A stretch of DNA of 28,840 bases, from positions 1 to 28,840 of the forward strand of contig URGS01000024.1 in assembly GCA_900547415.1 (NCBI GenBank), read 5' to 3'. The notes under the pieces are model-generated. The model searched no databases. It saw only the letters and a program-made list of their open reading frames with translations, and was not told where the DNA came from. The stretch comes from an uncultured Phascolarctobacterium sp. GTDB taxonomy: Bacteria; Bacillota; Negativicutes; Acidaminococcales; Acidaminococcaceae. A program made the position numbers and the translations under genes. Numbering within the stretch: the stretch's first letter is position 1; every line of letters begins with the position of its first letter. Shown here piece by piece: positions 7,500 to 16,354 of the stretch.

Positions 7500-8360
7500 A
7501 TGGAAAACGAAGCTTGTTGGTGCGGCAGTGGCAAAGCATATGCAGACTGCCATAAGATTATTGATGATAAAATTGCGATTTTGCGTAAGCAGGGACAAGA
7601 GGTTACTGATAGGGATATGATTAAAACTCCGGAACAGATTGCTGGTATCCGTGAGGCCTGCAAAATTAATACAGCTGTTTTAGATGAGGTTGCCAAGCAC
7701 ATTAAGGCCGGCATGACTACTGCAGATATTGATCGTATTGTTTACGACTTTACTGTAGCTCATGATGCAATTCCTGCTCCGTTGGGCTTCTGCGGTTTTC
7801 CTAAGAGTGTCTGCACCTCTGTAAATGATCAGGTATGCCACGGTATTCCCGATGAGAAGGTGGTTCTGCGCAGCGGCGATATTGTCAATGTTGACGTATC
7901 CACCATCTACAAGGGCTACTACGCTGATGCTTCTCGCATGTTCATGATTGGTAAGGTCAACAAACAGGCCGCTGATTTAGTTGCTATTGCTAAGCAGTGC
8001 CTGCAGCGTGGTATTGATGCTGCTCAGCCTTGGGCGCATTTGGGAGATATTGGTGCTGCTGTTTCTCAGTTGGCACGTAAGCATGGTTACTCTGTTGTAG
8101 AGGAGTTTGGTGGTCATGGTGTTGGCAACGACTTCCATGAAGAGCCCTTTGTTTGCCATGTTGGCAAACGCAAAACTGGTATGGTATTGGTTCCTGGTAT
8201 GATTATAACCATTGAGCCTATGATTAATACTGGCCGTAGAGATATTTTTATTGATGCTGCTAATGATTGGACTGTTTATACTGTTGACGGCGGTTTGTCA
8301 GCACAATGGGAGCACACTGTGCTGATTACCGAAAATGGTCCTGAAATTCTGACTTATTAA
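7500..8360 (+). CDS. map: Type I methionine aminopeptidase with N-terminal SEC-C motif
   Basis: The enzyme removes the initiator methionine from new proteins at the ribosome. The 286-residue product starts with a SEC-C zinc motif (CWCGSGKAYADCHK, 6-19), also found at the SecA C-terminus, then a pita-bread peptidase domain. All five metal ligands are visible: D132 (NVDVS), D143 (YADAS), H206 (GGHGVG), E239 (TIEPM) and E271 (QWEHT). The start is ATG 7500, 6 nt after AAAGGAG; an in-frame ATG at 7482 precedes that site. SEC-C-bearing MetAPs are known in Firmicutes, where the motif is thought to bind the ribosome. It has its own promoter; readthrough into the permease gene is possible. Confidence 0.95.
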   Translation: MENEACWCGSGKAYADCHKIIDDKIAILRKQGQEVTDRDMIKTPEQIAGIREACKINTAVLDEVAKHIKAGMTTADIDRIVYDFTVAHDAIPAPLGFCGFPKSVCTSVNDQVCHGIPDEKVVLRSGDIVNVDVSTIYKGYYADASRMFMIGKVNKQAADLVAIAKQCLQRGIDAAQPWAHLGDIGAAVSQLARKHGYSVVEEFGGHGVGNDFHEEPFVCHVGKRKTGMVLVPGMIITIEPMINTGRRDIFIDAANDWTVYTVDGGLSAQWEHTVLITENGPEILTY

Positions 8361-8373
8361 TTTGCCAAGCTTT

Positions 8374-8445
8374 GCTGCTTTTATGTGATATTGTCTCAGT
8401 GGTTGGAGCATTATTTTATAAAAGCAGCTTTATAAAATTTTTTTT
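8374..8445 (+). promoter_or_regulatory. Terminator/attenuator with competing hairpins before the purine permease
   Basis: TTTTATAAA (8414-8422) pairs with TTTATAAAA (8429-8437), a 9-bp AT-only stem followed by eight Ts (8438-8445), ending at the permease ribosome binding site. The 10-nt GCTGCTTTTA (8374-8383) is exactly complementary to TAAAAGCAGC (8419-8428), which would break the terminator stem. The two folds exclude each other. This may simply end map transcripts or may attenuate the permease gene. No known purine riboswitch consensus is present. Confidence 0.45.
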
Positions 8446-8459
8446 GGAGGTGCATCTCT

Positions 8460-9836
8460 TTGAATTCCTTTTTGGAAAAAACCTTTAAGCTGGCTGAGCA
8501 CAAAACTGATGTAAAAACAGAGCTTTTAGCCGGTCTGACAACCTTTATGACCATGGCCTATATTTTGGCTGTTAACCCCAGTATTCTGAGCACTACTGGT
8601 ATGGATGCAGGCGCTGTATTTACCGCAACTGCTTTGGGTGCCTGCTTAGGTACTGTACTGATGGCGGTATTATCAAACTATCCCTTTGCCTTGGCTCCTG
8701 GTATGGGCCTGAACGCCTTTTTTGCCTTCACTGTTGTAGGACAAATGGGTTATTCCTGGCAGGTAGCGTTGGCTGCTGTTTTTGTTGAAGGTATTATCTT
8801 CATTATTTTGTCCTTGACTAAGGTTCGCGAAGCAATCTTTAACTGTATTCCTAATGCCTTAAAATTTGGTGTTACTGCAGGTATTGGCCTTTTTATTGCC
8901 TTTATTGGTATGCAAAGCTCCAAAATTGTTGTAGATGGTGTTACTCTGGTAACTCTCTATCCCTTCAAGGCCTCCTTGGCTGATGGTACCTTCTGGACCA
9001 CTGGTATTGGTGCGCTGCTGGCTATGTTCGGCGTGCTCTTTACTGCAGTAATGCTGGCTAAAAAGGTTCCTGGCGGTATTTTGTTGGGTATTCTCTTTAC
9101 CTGGGTTTTAGGTATGATTTTTGAGCTGACTGGTATATACATTCCTAATCCTGAACTGGGTATGTTCTCTGTAATGCCTAATTTCTCTGGTGGTATTTCT
9201 ATTCCCAGCCTGGCTCCTACCTTTATGCATCTTGATTTTAGTGCTATTCTTTCCTTTAACTTCATTACCGTTGTACTGGCATTTATGTTTGTTGACCTTT
9301 TCGACACTTTGGGAACACTGATTGGTGTTGCATCTAAGGCCGATATGCTGGACAAGGATGGTCGTCTGCCTAAAATTGAAGGCGCACTGCTGGCTGACTC
9401 CATTGCTACTACTGGTGGTGCTGTTTTGGGTACCTCTACTGTAACTACCTTCGTAGAAAGCTCTGCTGGTGTTGCTGCTGGCGGTCGTACTGGTCTGACC
9501 TCTATTGCTGTAGCAATTCTTTTTGCGCTGAGCCTTTTCTTCGCTCCTATTTTTCTGGCAATTCCTGCCTTCGCAACAGCTCCTGCATTGATTGTAGTAG
9601 GCTTTATGATGGTAAGCGGTCTGCTGAATGTTGATTTTAATGATGTAACCGAGGCTGTTCCTGCTTTTATCGCAGCAATTGCAATGCCCTTTGCTTACTC
9701 TATTTCTGAGGGTATTTCTTTGGGTGTAATTTCTTATGTTGCCATTAACCTGATGTGCGGCGAAACCAGAAAGAAAACTAACTGGCTGCTGTATATTCTA
9801 GCTATTATTTTTGTTCTGAAATATATCTTTGTATAA
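8460..9836 (+). CDS. NCS2 family purine permease (AzgA/PbuG type)
   Basis: This 458-residue membrane protein imports purine bases, probably adenine, guanine or hypoxanthine, by proton symport. It has about 12-14 hydrophobic segments, the N-terminal LAGLTTFMTMAYILAVNP signature (about 22-39) and the conserved core FVDLFDTLGTLIGVA followed by GTSTVTTFVESSAGVAAGGRTGL. These define the AzgA-like branch (COG2252) rather than the uracil or xanthine branches. The start is TTG, 9 nt after GGAGG; no ATG is better placed. It lies 53 nt before adenine deaminase with no terminator between, so the pair is likely an uptake-and-deamination operon. That context favours adenine as a substrate. Confidence 0.9.
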   Translation: MNSFLEKTFKLAEHKTDVKTELLAGLTTFMTMAYILAVNPSILSTTGMDAGAVFTATALGACLGTVLMAVLSNYPFALAPGMGLNAFFAFTVVGQMGYSWQVALAAVFVEGIIFIILSLTKVREAIFNCIPNALKFGVTAGIGLFIAFIGMQSSKIVVDGVTLVTLYPFKASLADGTFWTTGIGALLAMFGVLFTAVMLAKKVPGGILLGILFTWVLGMIFELTGIYIPNPELGMFSVMPNFSGGISIPSLAPTFMHLDFSAILSFNFITVVLAFMFVDLFDTLGTLIGVASKADMLDKDGRLPKIEGALLADSIATTGGAVLGTSTVTTFVESSAGVAAGGRTGLTSIAVAILFALSLFFAPIFLAIPAFATAPALIVVGFMMVSGLLNVDFNDVTEAVPAFIAAIAMPFAYSISEGISLGVISYVAINLMCGETRKKTNWLLYILAIIFVLKYIFV

Positions 9837-9889
9837 ACGCTTCGACAATTCTCTCCTTTGAGAAAGTGTCAGCGGACGAGGTAAATAAA

Positions 9890-11587
9890 ATGAATGACCG
9901 TGTAAGAGCGGTCGCATTAGGAAACGACCCTGCTGATCTCCTGCTGAAGAACGGCAGGGTCGTTGACGTGCTGACCGAAACAATTTATGAGGCTGATGTA
10001 GCTATTGCTGATGGTGTGATTGCCGGTATCGGTGAATACACTAAGGCTGAGAAGGTTATTGACCTGAAGGGTGCATATATTGCACCTGGACTCGTCAATT
10101 CTCATTGCCACGTGGAAAGCTCCATGGCAGCACCTGAGGTATACTGTGCTGAGGAGCTGGGCTGGGGTACAACCACACTTATTACAGATCCCCATGAAAT
10201 TGCCAATGTAGCTGGCGCTGCAGGAATACGCTATATGCTGGAGGCTGGCAGACGCATGCCAATTAACTACTACGTGCAGCTGCCTAGCTGCGTACCTGCA
10301 ACTCCCTTTGAGCATGCTGGCTGCATTATGGAAGCCAAGGATATTGCTGAACTGATGGATTTGCCAGGAGTGCTTGGCTTAGGCGAAATGATGAATGTTC
10401 CCGGCGTTCTCAATAACGATCCTCAGGTTCTGGAAAAAATTGCTCTTTTTGCAGACAAGGGCCGTGTTGTAGATGGTCATGGCCCTTGTCTTAGGGGCAA
10501 GGCACTGCAGGCCTACGCTGCCAGCGGTATCGAAACTGATCATGAGAGCATGAGCTGGGAAGAAGCCAAAGAAAAGCTGCGTGCAGGCATTAATCTGCCA
10601 GTGCGTCAGGGAAGCGCAAGCCGTAATTTGGCTGCCATCATCAAAGGCGTTCTTGCAGAAGGCATAGATGTAAGCGGTTTAAGCTTTTGTACCGATGATA
10701 AGCATTTAGCTGCTATTCACAGCGAGGGTACAATTCGCAATTGTGTGAAGATGGCAGTGGAGCTGGGTATGAACCCTGTGCGTGCTATCCGCATTGGCTC
10801 CATAAATGCTGCCCGCATTTATGGCTTAAAGCGCTTAGGTGCTATTGCTCCCGGTTGGCAGGCTGACATTGTGGTCTTCAATAATTTGCAGGATTTGCAG
10901 TCCTTACACGTATTCCATAAGGGTGTAGATGCTATAGAAGCAGCAGCCAAGGTGGAGCGTACTGTTCCTGCACCGGAGCTGCGCGGCAGTGTACGTCCTG
11001 CTGATGTCAGTGAAAAGGTATTTACTATGGCAATTGACCCTGCTGAGAAATATCATGTTATTGATATGCTTCCAGGCGAAATCTTCACAGAGCATATCGT
11101 ATTGACAGGTGCTGAAGTTCAACAGGACTTGGCTGATGGTACAGTTCACTACATTGCTGTTCTGGAGCGTCATCATGGTACTGGTAATGTGGGCTTAGGT
11201 CTTATTCGCGGCTATGGTCTTAAAAACGGCGCTGTTGCGACTACCGTAGCTCACGATTCCCATAATCTTATTGTATTAGGCTCCAATCCTAGGGATATGT
11301 CTTTAGCGGCTCAGGAGCTGGTTAGGGTCCAAGGTGGTTACACCATCGTAAAAAATGGCGTTACAGTAACTTTGCCTCTAAGCATTTGCGGACTTATGAG
11401 TACATCTGACAGCCAAACTCTAAATACAGATTTAGATGCTATTAGAGAGGCTGCTCATGAACATGGTGTTCCGGAGGGAATTGATCCTTTCATTAGTCTG
11501 AGCTTTATGGCACTGCCTGTAATTCCCAAGCTGCGCATAACAGATATGGGTCTTTTTGATGCAGAGCATTTCTGCTTCATCAAATAA
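9890..11587 (+). CDS. ade: Adenine deaminase
   Basis: The enzyme converts adenine to hypoxanthine and ammonia, feeding purine salvage. The 565-residue product shows the amidohydrolase metal motif NSHCHVES (H72, H74), ITDPHEIANVAG, the LGLGEMMNVPGV segment, the FCTDDKH motif and a C-terminal domain with RHHGTGNVGLGLIRGYGL and SHNLIVLG, all typical of bacterial Ade rather than adenosine deaminase. Length is close to the usual 570-600. The start is ATG 9890 with GAGG 8 nt upstream; an upstream in-frame GTG at 9866 lacks a site. It follows the purine permease and ends at a strong terminator. A perfect 11-bp stem lies within codons 12-25. Confidence 0.95.
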   Translation: MNDRVRAVALGNDPADLLLKNGRVVDVLTETIYEADVAIADGVIAGIGEYTKAEKVIDLKGAYIAPGLVNSHCHVESSMAAPEVYCAEELGWGTTTLITDPHEIANVAGAAGIRYMLEAGRRMPINYYVQLPSCVPATPFEHAGCIMEAKDIAELMDLPGVLGLGEMMNVPGVLNNDPQVLEKIALFADKGRVVDGHGPCLRGKALQAYAASGIETDHESMSWEEAKEKLRAGINLPVRQGSASRNLAAIIKGVLAEGIDVSGLSFCTDDKHLAAIHSEGTIRNCVKMAVELGMNPVRAIRIGSINAARIYGLKRLGAIAPGWQADIVVFNNLQDLQSLHVFHKGVDAIEAAAKVERTVPAPELRGSVRPADVSEKVFTMAIDPAEKYHVIDMLPGEIFTEHIVLTGAEVQQDLADGTVHYIAVLERHHGTGNVGLGLIRGYGLKNGAVATTVAHDSHNLIVLGSNPRDMSLAAQELVRVQGGYTIVKNGVTVTLPLSICGLMSTSDSQTLNTDLDAIREAAHEHGVPEGIDPFISLSFMALPVIPKLRITDMGLFDAEHFCFIK

Positions 11588-11595
11588 AATTTTTT

Positions 11596-11624
11596 AGGCG
11601 TCCCTTTTGGTGGACGCCTTTTTT
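11596..11624 (+). terminator. Terminator of the permease-ade operon
   Basis: AGGCGTCC pairs with GGACGCCT around an 8-nt loop and runs into TTTTTT; Ts also precede the stem. Confidence 0.9.
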
Positions 11625-11649
11625 ATAAGAAGATAAACGAGGGGATAAT

Positions 11650-12975
11650 ATGGACAAGCTGGTTTCACAATTAATTATTTATCGCAACCTTGGTGATGAT
11701 AATCTGCTGGCTTCTATGGCCGGAATTTGCAGGGATTTTAAATCAGGCAGCTATGAGCAGGGGAACCTGATCAACAGATGCTATGAGCTGGTACACAAGC
11801 TGCTTGATATAGGAACAGCCTATGGCTTTGACAATAATTTATGGCATAACTACCTTGCCTATCTATTGATTAGCTGTGAAAATCTCTTTAGCATTACCTG
11901 TGAGAAGGTTGGTGCTTGCAATGGCTCCGTTAATATTTTTGCTCAAAGAGATTTTAAAATCTTTCAGCAGCTTTTCAGCTATGATTTTGCACCTTTGGAG
12001 CAGGCACTGGGTATTAGCTGCTTTAGTGTTATCGGTAATTACCAGTCCGTTGTAAAAAGTGAGCGTCGTTATAATAAAAACATCAGCGACAAGGTGCGTG
12101 CTTTAAGTAAGACACTGGCACAGGCCAAGGATGAAAATGAGTTTTACAATCTGGTGACAGGCTTTTACAAGAGCTATGGCGTAGGCGTCCTTGGTCTTAA
12201 TAAAGCCTTTCGTATTGTTCACGAAAGTGAGCAGGCTGTGCTGCAGCCCATAAATAATACAGAATGTATAGGCTTTGAGGATTTAATTGGCTATGAACGG
12301 CAAAAGGCACGTCTTATTGAAAATACAGAGGCCTTTATCGAAGGTCGGCCCGCCAATAATGTCCTGCTTTTTGGTGACAGCGGCACAGGTAAGTCCAGCA
12401 GCATCAAGGCACTGATTAATCAATATTATGACCGTGGTTTGCGTCTTATTGAAATCTACAAGCATCAGTTCCAGGATCTGTCCTCAGTTATTGCTCAGAT
12501 TAAGAGTCGTAACTATCGCTTTATTATTTATATGGATGACCTTTCCTTTGAAGAATTCGAAACGGAGTACAAATACCTGAAGGCGATAATAGAAGGCGGT
12601 CTTGAGGTGCGTCCGGACAATATTCTGATTTATGCAACATCAAACCGTCGTCATCTGATTAACGAAACCTGGCGTGACCGCAGCGATGTGACTCAGGAAA
12701 ATGGCATTTATAAATCTGACAATATGCAGGAAAAGCTTAGCCTGGTAAATCGCTTTGGCTGTACTATTTATTTTGGTCAGCCAAGCCAAAAGGAATACTT
12801 TGATATTGTATTGGAGCTTGCCAAGCGTCAGGGCATAAATAAAAGTGAGGAATGGCTTTGCGCAGAGGCACGTAAATGGGAGCTTAATCATGGTGGCATC
12901 AGCGGCCGAACTGCTCAGCAGTTCCTGAATTATGTTCGTGGAGTAGTGGAGTCTGGCTCTGACGGTCTATGCTAA
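11650..12975 (+). CDS. DUF815 family P-loop ATPase
   Basis: The 441-residue protein belongs to the AAA+-like DUF815 family, whose biochemical role is not established. The C-terminal half has Walker A GDSGTGKS (242-249), Walker B IIYMDDLSF with D296-D297, ATSNRRHL (sensor-1-like) and the family core LIGYERQK...IIEGGLEV. The N-terminal 200 residues are helical and less conserved. Length is normal for the family. No membrane segment or signal peptide is seen. A GAGGGG site lies just before the start. It follows the ade terminator closely, and the next gene (rpmE) has its own promoter, so it is probably transcribed alone. Function is unknown. Confidence 0.9.
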   Translation: MDKLVSQLIIYRNLGDDNLLASMAGICRDFKSGSYEQGNLINRCYELVHKLLDIGTAYGFDNNLWHNYLAYLLISCENLFSITCEKVGACNGSVNIFAQRDFKIFQQLFSYDFAPLEQALGISCFSVIGNYQSVVKSERRYNKNISDKVRALSKTLAQAKDENEFYNLVTGFYKSYGVGVLGLNKAFRIVHESEQAVLQPINNTECIGFEDLIGYERQKARLIENTEAFIEGRPANNVLLFGDSGTGKSSSIKALINQYYDRGLRLIEIYKHQFQDLSSVIAQIKSRNYRFIIYMDDLSFEEFETEYKYLKAIIEGGLEVRPDNILIYATSNRRHLINETWRDRSDVTQENGIYKSDNMQEKLSLVNRFGCTIYFGQPSQKEYFDIVLELAKRQGINKSEEWLCAEARKWELNHGGISGRTAQQFLNYVRGVVESGSDGLC

Positions 12976-12995
12976 AATTATTCACAAAAAATAGC

Positions 12996-13024
12996 TTGCT
13001 TATTAATGACCTATATGATACAAT
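12996..13024 (+). promoter_or_regulatory. Promoter of rpmE
   Basis: TTGCTT (12996-13001) and TACAAT (13019-13024) are 17 nt apart, with a TG extension before the -10. The leader to rpmE is about 57 nt. Confidence 0.65.
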
Positions 13025-13087
13025 CATCTAGTGTCAATAATTTTTGAATATATAACTTATGTTCTTATGTAAAGAGAGGTGTAAAGA

Positions 13088-13291
13088 ATGAAAGAAAAGA
13101 TTCATCCGAACTACGGTGAGGTTACTGCTACCTGTGCATGCGGCGCAAGCTTCGTTACTGGCAGCACTAAAAAAGAATTGCGCGTGGATGTTTGCTCTAA
13201 ATGCCATCCATTCTTCACCGGTCAACAACGTAACGTTGCTGCTCGCGGTCGTATTGAAAAATTCAACAAACGTTACAACAAAGAACAATAA
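13088..13291 (+). CDS. rpmE: 50S ribosomal protein L31, zinc-binding type
   Basis: This 67-residue protein starts MKEKIHPNYGEV and has the CxC...CxxC zinc ribbon (C16, C18, C36, C39), marking the type A (zinc-containing) L31 that bridges the ribosomal subunits near the central protuberance. GAGAGGTG lies just before the start. It heads the conserved Firmicutes cluster with yqhQ, prfA and prmC, and is followed by a hairpin that may reduce readthrough and so keep the ribosomal protein in excess. Confidence 0.97.
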   Translation: MKEKIHPNYGEVTATCACGASFVTGSTKKELRVDVCSKCHPFFTGQQRNVAARGRIEKFNKRYNKEQ

Positions 13292-13299
13292 TCTACATT

Positions 13300-13331
13300 C
13301 ACAGCAGAGCTTATATAGCTCTGCTGTGTTT
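13300..13331 (+). terminator. Hairpin terminator after rpmE
   Basis: A perfect 12-bp stem, CACAGCAGAGCT with AGCTCTGCTGTG, has a 5-nt loop and is followed by only TTTAT. The short U tract suggests partial termination, with readthrough into yqhQ 27 nt later. Confidence 0.7.
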
Positions 13332-13357
13332 ATATCCGAAAGAAAGTTAGCTTGAGT

Positions 13358-14293
13358 ATGGAAAAGAAGAAATTAAGTGTAGGGGGCCAAGCTGTTATTG
13401 AAGGCGTAATGATGCGCGGTCAGGATAAAATTGCCGTTGCTGTGCGTCAGCCTGATGGGGAAATTGCTGTAGATGTTAGAAATGTCAGCAGCATTAGAGA
13501 CAAATATCCGATTTTGAAAAAACCGCTGCTTCGCGGCGTTGTAGCTTTATTTGAGTCATTGTATGAGGGCATGAAGGCATTGACATATTCTGCCCAAATG
13601 TCAGGAGAAGAAGAGGAACAGCTCAGCGACAGAGAAATGGTGATGACCATTCTGACCTCTGTGCTTTTGGCTGTAGGCCTGTTTATCGTTCTGCCTACCT
13701 GGTCTATGCGTTTTCTGCATACCCTGACCAATGACCCTATGCTGCTTAATCTGGCTGAGGGCGTACTGCGTATGCTCATTTTTATCAGCTATATTGCAGC
13801 AATATCTTCTATGAATGACATCCAAAGAGTGTTTCAGTACCATGGTGCAGAGCACAAAACAATATATACCTATGAAGCTGGATTGCCTTTGAAGGTAGAG
13901 AATGTGCGTCAGTTTACTACTCTGCATCCCCGCTGTGGCACCAACTTCCTGATGATTGTTATGCTTATCAGTATGTTCATCTTTACATTTTTAGGATGGC
14001 CTAATCTGGTAGAGCGTATCTTATCAAGAGTAATCCTGATGCCTGTTATTGCTGGTGTCAGTTATGAAATAATCCGCTTTGCAGGAGCCCATGCAGATAA
14101 TACCTGTGTCCACTATGCTATTATGCCGGGATTACTGCTGCAAAAGCTTACTACACGTCAGCCCGATGATTCCCAGATGGAGGTTGCTATTGCTTCTCTT
14201 AAGGCAGTGCTGCCTGAGGATGATCCGGTTATGATAGCCACTGCAGAGGCCGAAGCCAAGGAAAAGGAAGAGGTTCAGCCTGCTGAGGCTTGA
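13358..14293 (+). CDS. yqhQ: DUF1385 / YqhQ family membrane protein
   Basis: This protein (311 residues from ATG 13358) has the family hallmark VGGQAVIEGVMMRG near the N-terminus and four to five hydrophobic helices (about 90-115, 125-150, 200-220 and 225-245). The conserved QYHGAEHKTIYTYE lies between them, with LHPRCGTNFL after it. B. subtilis YqhQ and its relatives are uncharacterised membrane proteins commonly placed next to rpmE and prfA. The start could also be TTG 13352, since AGAAAG sits 5 nt before it; ATG 13358 is chosen but not certain. The acidic C-terminal tail is EAEAKEKEEVQPAEA. Function is unknown. Confidence 0.9.
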   Translation: MEKKKLSVGGQAVIEGVMMRGQDKIAVAVRQPDGEIAVDVRNVSSIRDKYPILKKPLLRGVVALFESLYEGMKALTYSAQMSGEEEEQLSDREMVMTILTSVLLAVGLFIVLPTWSMRFLHTLTNDPMLLNLAEGVLRMLIFISYIAAISSMNDIQRVFQYHGAEHKTIYTYEAGLPLKVENVRQFTTLHPRCGTNFLMIVMLISMFIFTFLGWPNLVERILSRVILMPVIAGVSYEIIRFAGAHADNTCVHYAIMPGLLLQKLTTRQPDDSQMEVAIASLKAVLPEDDPVMIATAEAEAKEKEEVQPAEA

Positions 14294-14361
14294 GAAGGGT
14301 GAAAGATAGGCTAGTGAATTCTTAATGCTTACCCCTGAAAAAATTTACAGGAGAAAAAGAA

Positions 14362-15429
14362 ATGCTGGATAAATTACAAGCAATTGAAGATAGATATTTA
14401 GATTTAGAAGCGAAAATCAGTGATCCTGATGTTATAGCCAACCAAGGTGAATGGCTGAAATGCACCAAGGCTCACGCTAAGCTGGAACCTGTAGTTACTG
14501 CTTTTCGTGAGTACCGCGATATGGTCAAGGCTAAGGAGGAGGCTGAAGAAATCCTTCAGGCCAACGAGGATGCTGATTTAGTAGAAATGGCTAAGGAAGA
14601 GCTTAAAGAGCTGAAGCCCCAAATCGAAGAATATGAGGAAAAGCTGACCATTCTGCTGCTGCCCTCCGACCCTAACGATGACAAGAACGTAATTGTGGAA
14701 ATCCGCGGCGGTGCTGGCGGCGATGAGGCTGCTCTTTTTGCAGGCGTACTCTTCCGTATGTATATGCGCTATGCTGAAACCCGTGGTTGGAAGATTGAAG
14801 TTATGGACTCCAGTCCTACTGAGCTGGGTGGCTTTAAAGAGGTTGTGTTCCAGATTAATGGTGACAGTGTTTATAGCCGCATGAAGTTTGAAAGTGGCGT
14901 TCATAGAGTGCAGCGCGTGCCTGAGACAGAGTCCCAGGGCCGTGTACACACCTCCACTGTTACTGTTGCTGTTCTTCCTGAAGCAGAAGAGGTTGATGTA
15001 GAAATTAATCCTGCAGATCTGCGTGTAGATACCTATCGTGCAGGCGGTGCAGGCGGACAGTATGTAAACAAAACGGAATCTGCTGTACGTATTACCCATA
15101 TTCCTACTGGTATTGTTGCTCAATGTCAGGACGAAAAATCCCAGCTGAAGAACCGCGAAAAATGTATGCGTGTTCTCCGTGCCCGTATTTTGGAACAAGC
15201 ACAGGAAGAGCAGCGTGCAGCTACTGCTGAGGACCGTAAGAGCCAGGTTGGCACCGGCGACCGCAGCGAACGTATTCGTACCTATAACTATCCTCAGGGA
15301 CGCGTAACCGACCATCGCATTGGTCTGACTCTCCATAAGCTGGAAGCAATTGTCAATGGCGATATGGAGGAGCTTGTAAGCGCTCTGATTACTGCAAAGC
15401 AAAGTGAACAATTACGTCAGGTGAAATAA
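14362..15429 (+). CDS. prfA: Peptide chain release factor 1
   Basis: RF1 reads UAA and UAG and triggers release of the finished peptide. The 355-residue protein has the codon-recognition motif P187-E188-T189 in VQRVPETESQGR (the PxT type of RF1, not the SPF of RF2) and the catalytic G231-G232-Q233 in GAGGQYVNKTESAVR. Length is standard. AGGAG is 8 nt before the ATG. The next gene, prmC, starts 1 nt after the stop codon and methylates the GGQ glutamine of this protein, so substrate and modifier are translationally coupled. Confidence 0.98.
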   Translation: MLDKLQAIEDRYLDLEAKISDPDVIANQGEWLKCTKAHAKLEPVVTAFREYRDMVKAKEEAEEILQANEDADLVEMAKEELKELKPQIEEYEEKLTILLLPSDPNDDKNVIVEIRGGAGGDEAALFAGVLFRMYMRYAETRGWKIEVMDSSPTELGGFKEVVFQINGDSVYSRMKFESGVHRVQRVPETESQGRVHTSTVTVAVLPEAEEVDVEINPADLRVDTYRAGGAGGQYVNKTESAVRITHIPTGIVAQCQDEKSQLKNREKCMRVLRARILEQAQEEQRAATAEDRKSQVGTGDRSERIRTYNYPQGRVTDHRIGLTLHKLEAIVNGDMEELVSALITAKQSEQLRQVK

Positions 15430-15430
15430 G

Positions 15431-16354
15431 ATGAATAAGCCTGTTTGGACTATCATTAAAATTTTAGATTGGACGAAGCAGTACTTCGCAGATAGGGGCG
15501 TGGAAAATCCACGCCTTGATGCTGAAGTGCTGCTTTGTGCTGTTTTACAGTGCGAGAGAATCAAGCTGTATATGGACTTTGAACGTCCTTTGACTGGGGC
15601 GGAGCTGTCTCAGTACAAAAATTATGTAGCACGTCGTGGACAGCACGAGCCTTTGGCTTACATTTTAGGCGAAAAGGAATTTATGCGCAACAGCTTCAAG
15701 GTTACCTCCGCAACTCTTGTTCCTCGTCCTGAGACGGAGCTGCTGGTAGAAAGCCTTATTAAGGCAGCACAGGGACTGAAGGCTGATGGTGATGTTAAAA
15801 TTCTTGACATTGGCACAGGCAGCGGTGCTATTATTGTGTCCTTATTAGATTATCTGCCTAATGCTAAGGGTGTTGGTGTGGATATTAGCGTGGATGCTCT
15901 TATTGTTGCCGAAGAAAATTCTAGGCGCATTGGCGTAAGGGAACGTGCGGGCTTTATGCAAAGCGATTTGTTCAGTCGCATTCCAGCAGATAAAAAATTC
16001 GATATTATAGTGTCTAATCCGCCCTATATTCCTGCCGCTGACATTGTGGGCTTGGCCAAGGATGTGCAGAAGGAGCCTCGTGGTGCTCTTGATGGCGGCG
16101 CTGATGGCTTGGATTTCTATCGCCGCATTATCAGTGAGGCTATGGACCATATGGCGGACGAGGGCATTTTGGCCTTTGAGGTTGGCATTAATCAGGCTCA
16201 GGTGGTAGCAGAGCTGTGCCGCAAGGCTGGCTTTAAGGCTACAGCAATCCGTAAGGATTATGCAGACATTGAGCGAATGGTTTTTGCTGTTAAAGAAGAA
16301 GGAGATGGCAGTAAATATGCTGACCTATTATTGGAAATTACAAGAAACATGTGA
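15431..16354 (+). CDS. prmC: Peptide chain release factor N5-glutamine methyltransferase
   Basis: PrmC (HemK) methylates the GGQ glutamine of release factors using SAM. The 307-residue protein has a helical N-terminal domain that grips the factor (about 1-85), the SAM-binding loop ILDIGTGSGA (D126, G128, G130) and the catalytic NPPY at 196-199. It starts one base after prfA, with AGGTGA inside the prfA end, and its own end overlaps ywlC by 38 bp. Such tight packing points to coupled translation. Confidence 0.96.
   Translation: MNKPVWTIIKILDWTKQYFADRGVENPRLDAEVLLCAVLQCERIKLYMDFERPLTGAELSQYKNYVARRGQHEPLAYILGEKEFMRNSFKVTSATLVPRPETELLVESLIKAAQGLKADGDVKILDIGTGSGAIIVSLLDYLPNAKGVGVDISVDALIVAEENSRRIGVRERAGFMQSDLFSRIPADKKFDIIVSNPPYIPAADIVGLAKDVQKEPRGALDGGADGLDFYRRIISEAMDHMADEGILAFEVGINQAQVVAELCRKAGFKATAIRKDYADIERMVFAVKEEGDGSKYADLLLEITRNM

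Noticed and set aside
8361..8459. Purine riboswitch ahead of the purine permease
   Set aside because: The conserved purine-aptamer blocks (TATAA...ATATGG, GTTTCTACC) are absent and there are too few bases for the three-way junction.
14578..15411. 277-codon frame opposite prfA
   Set aside because: It is fully antisense to RF1, with no start signal or motif.
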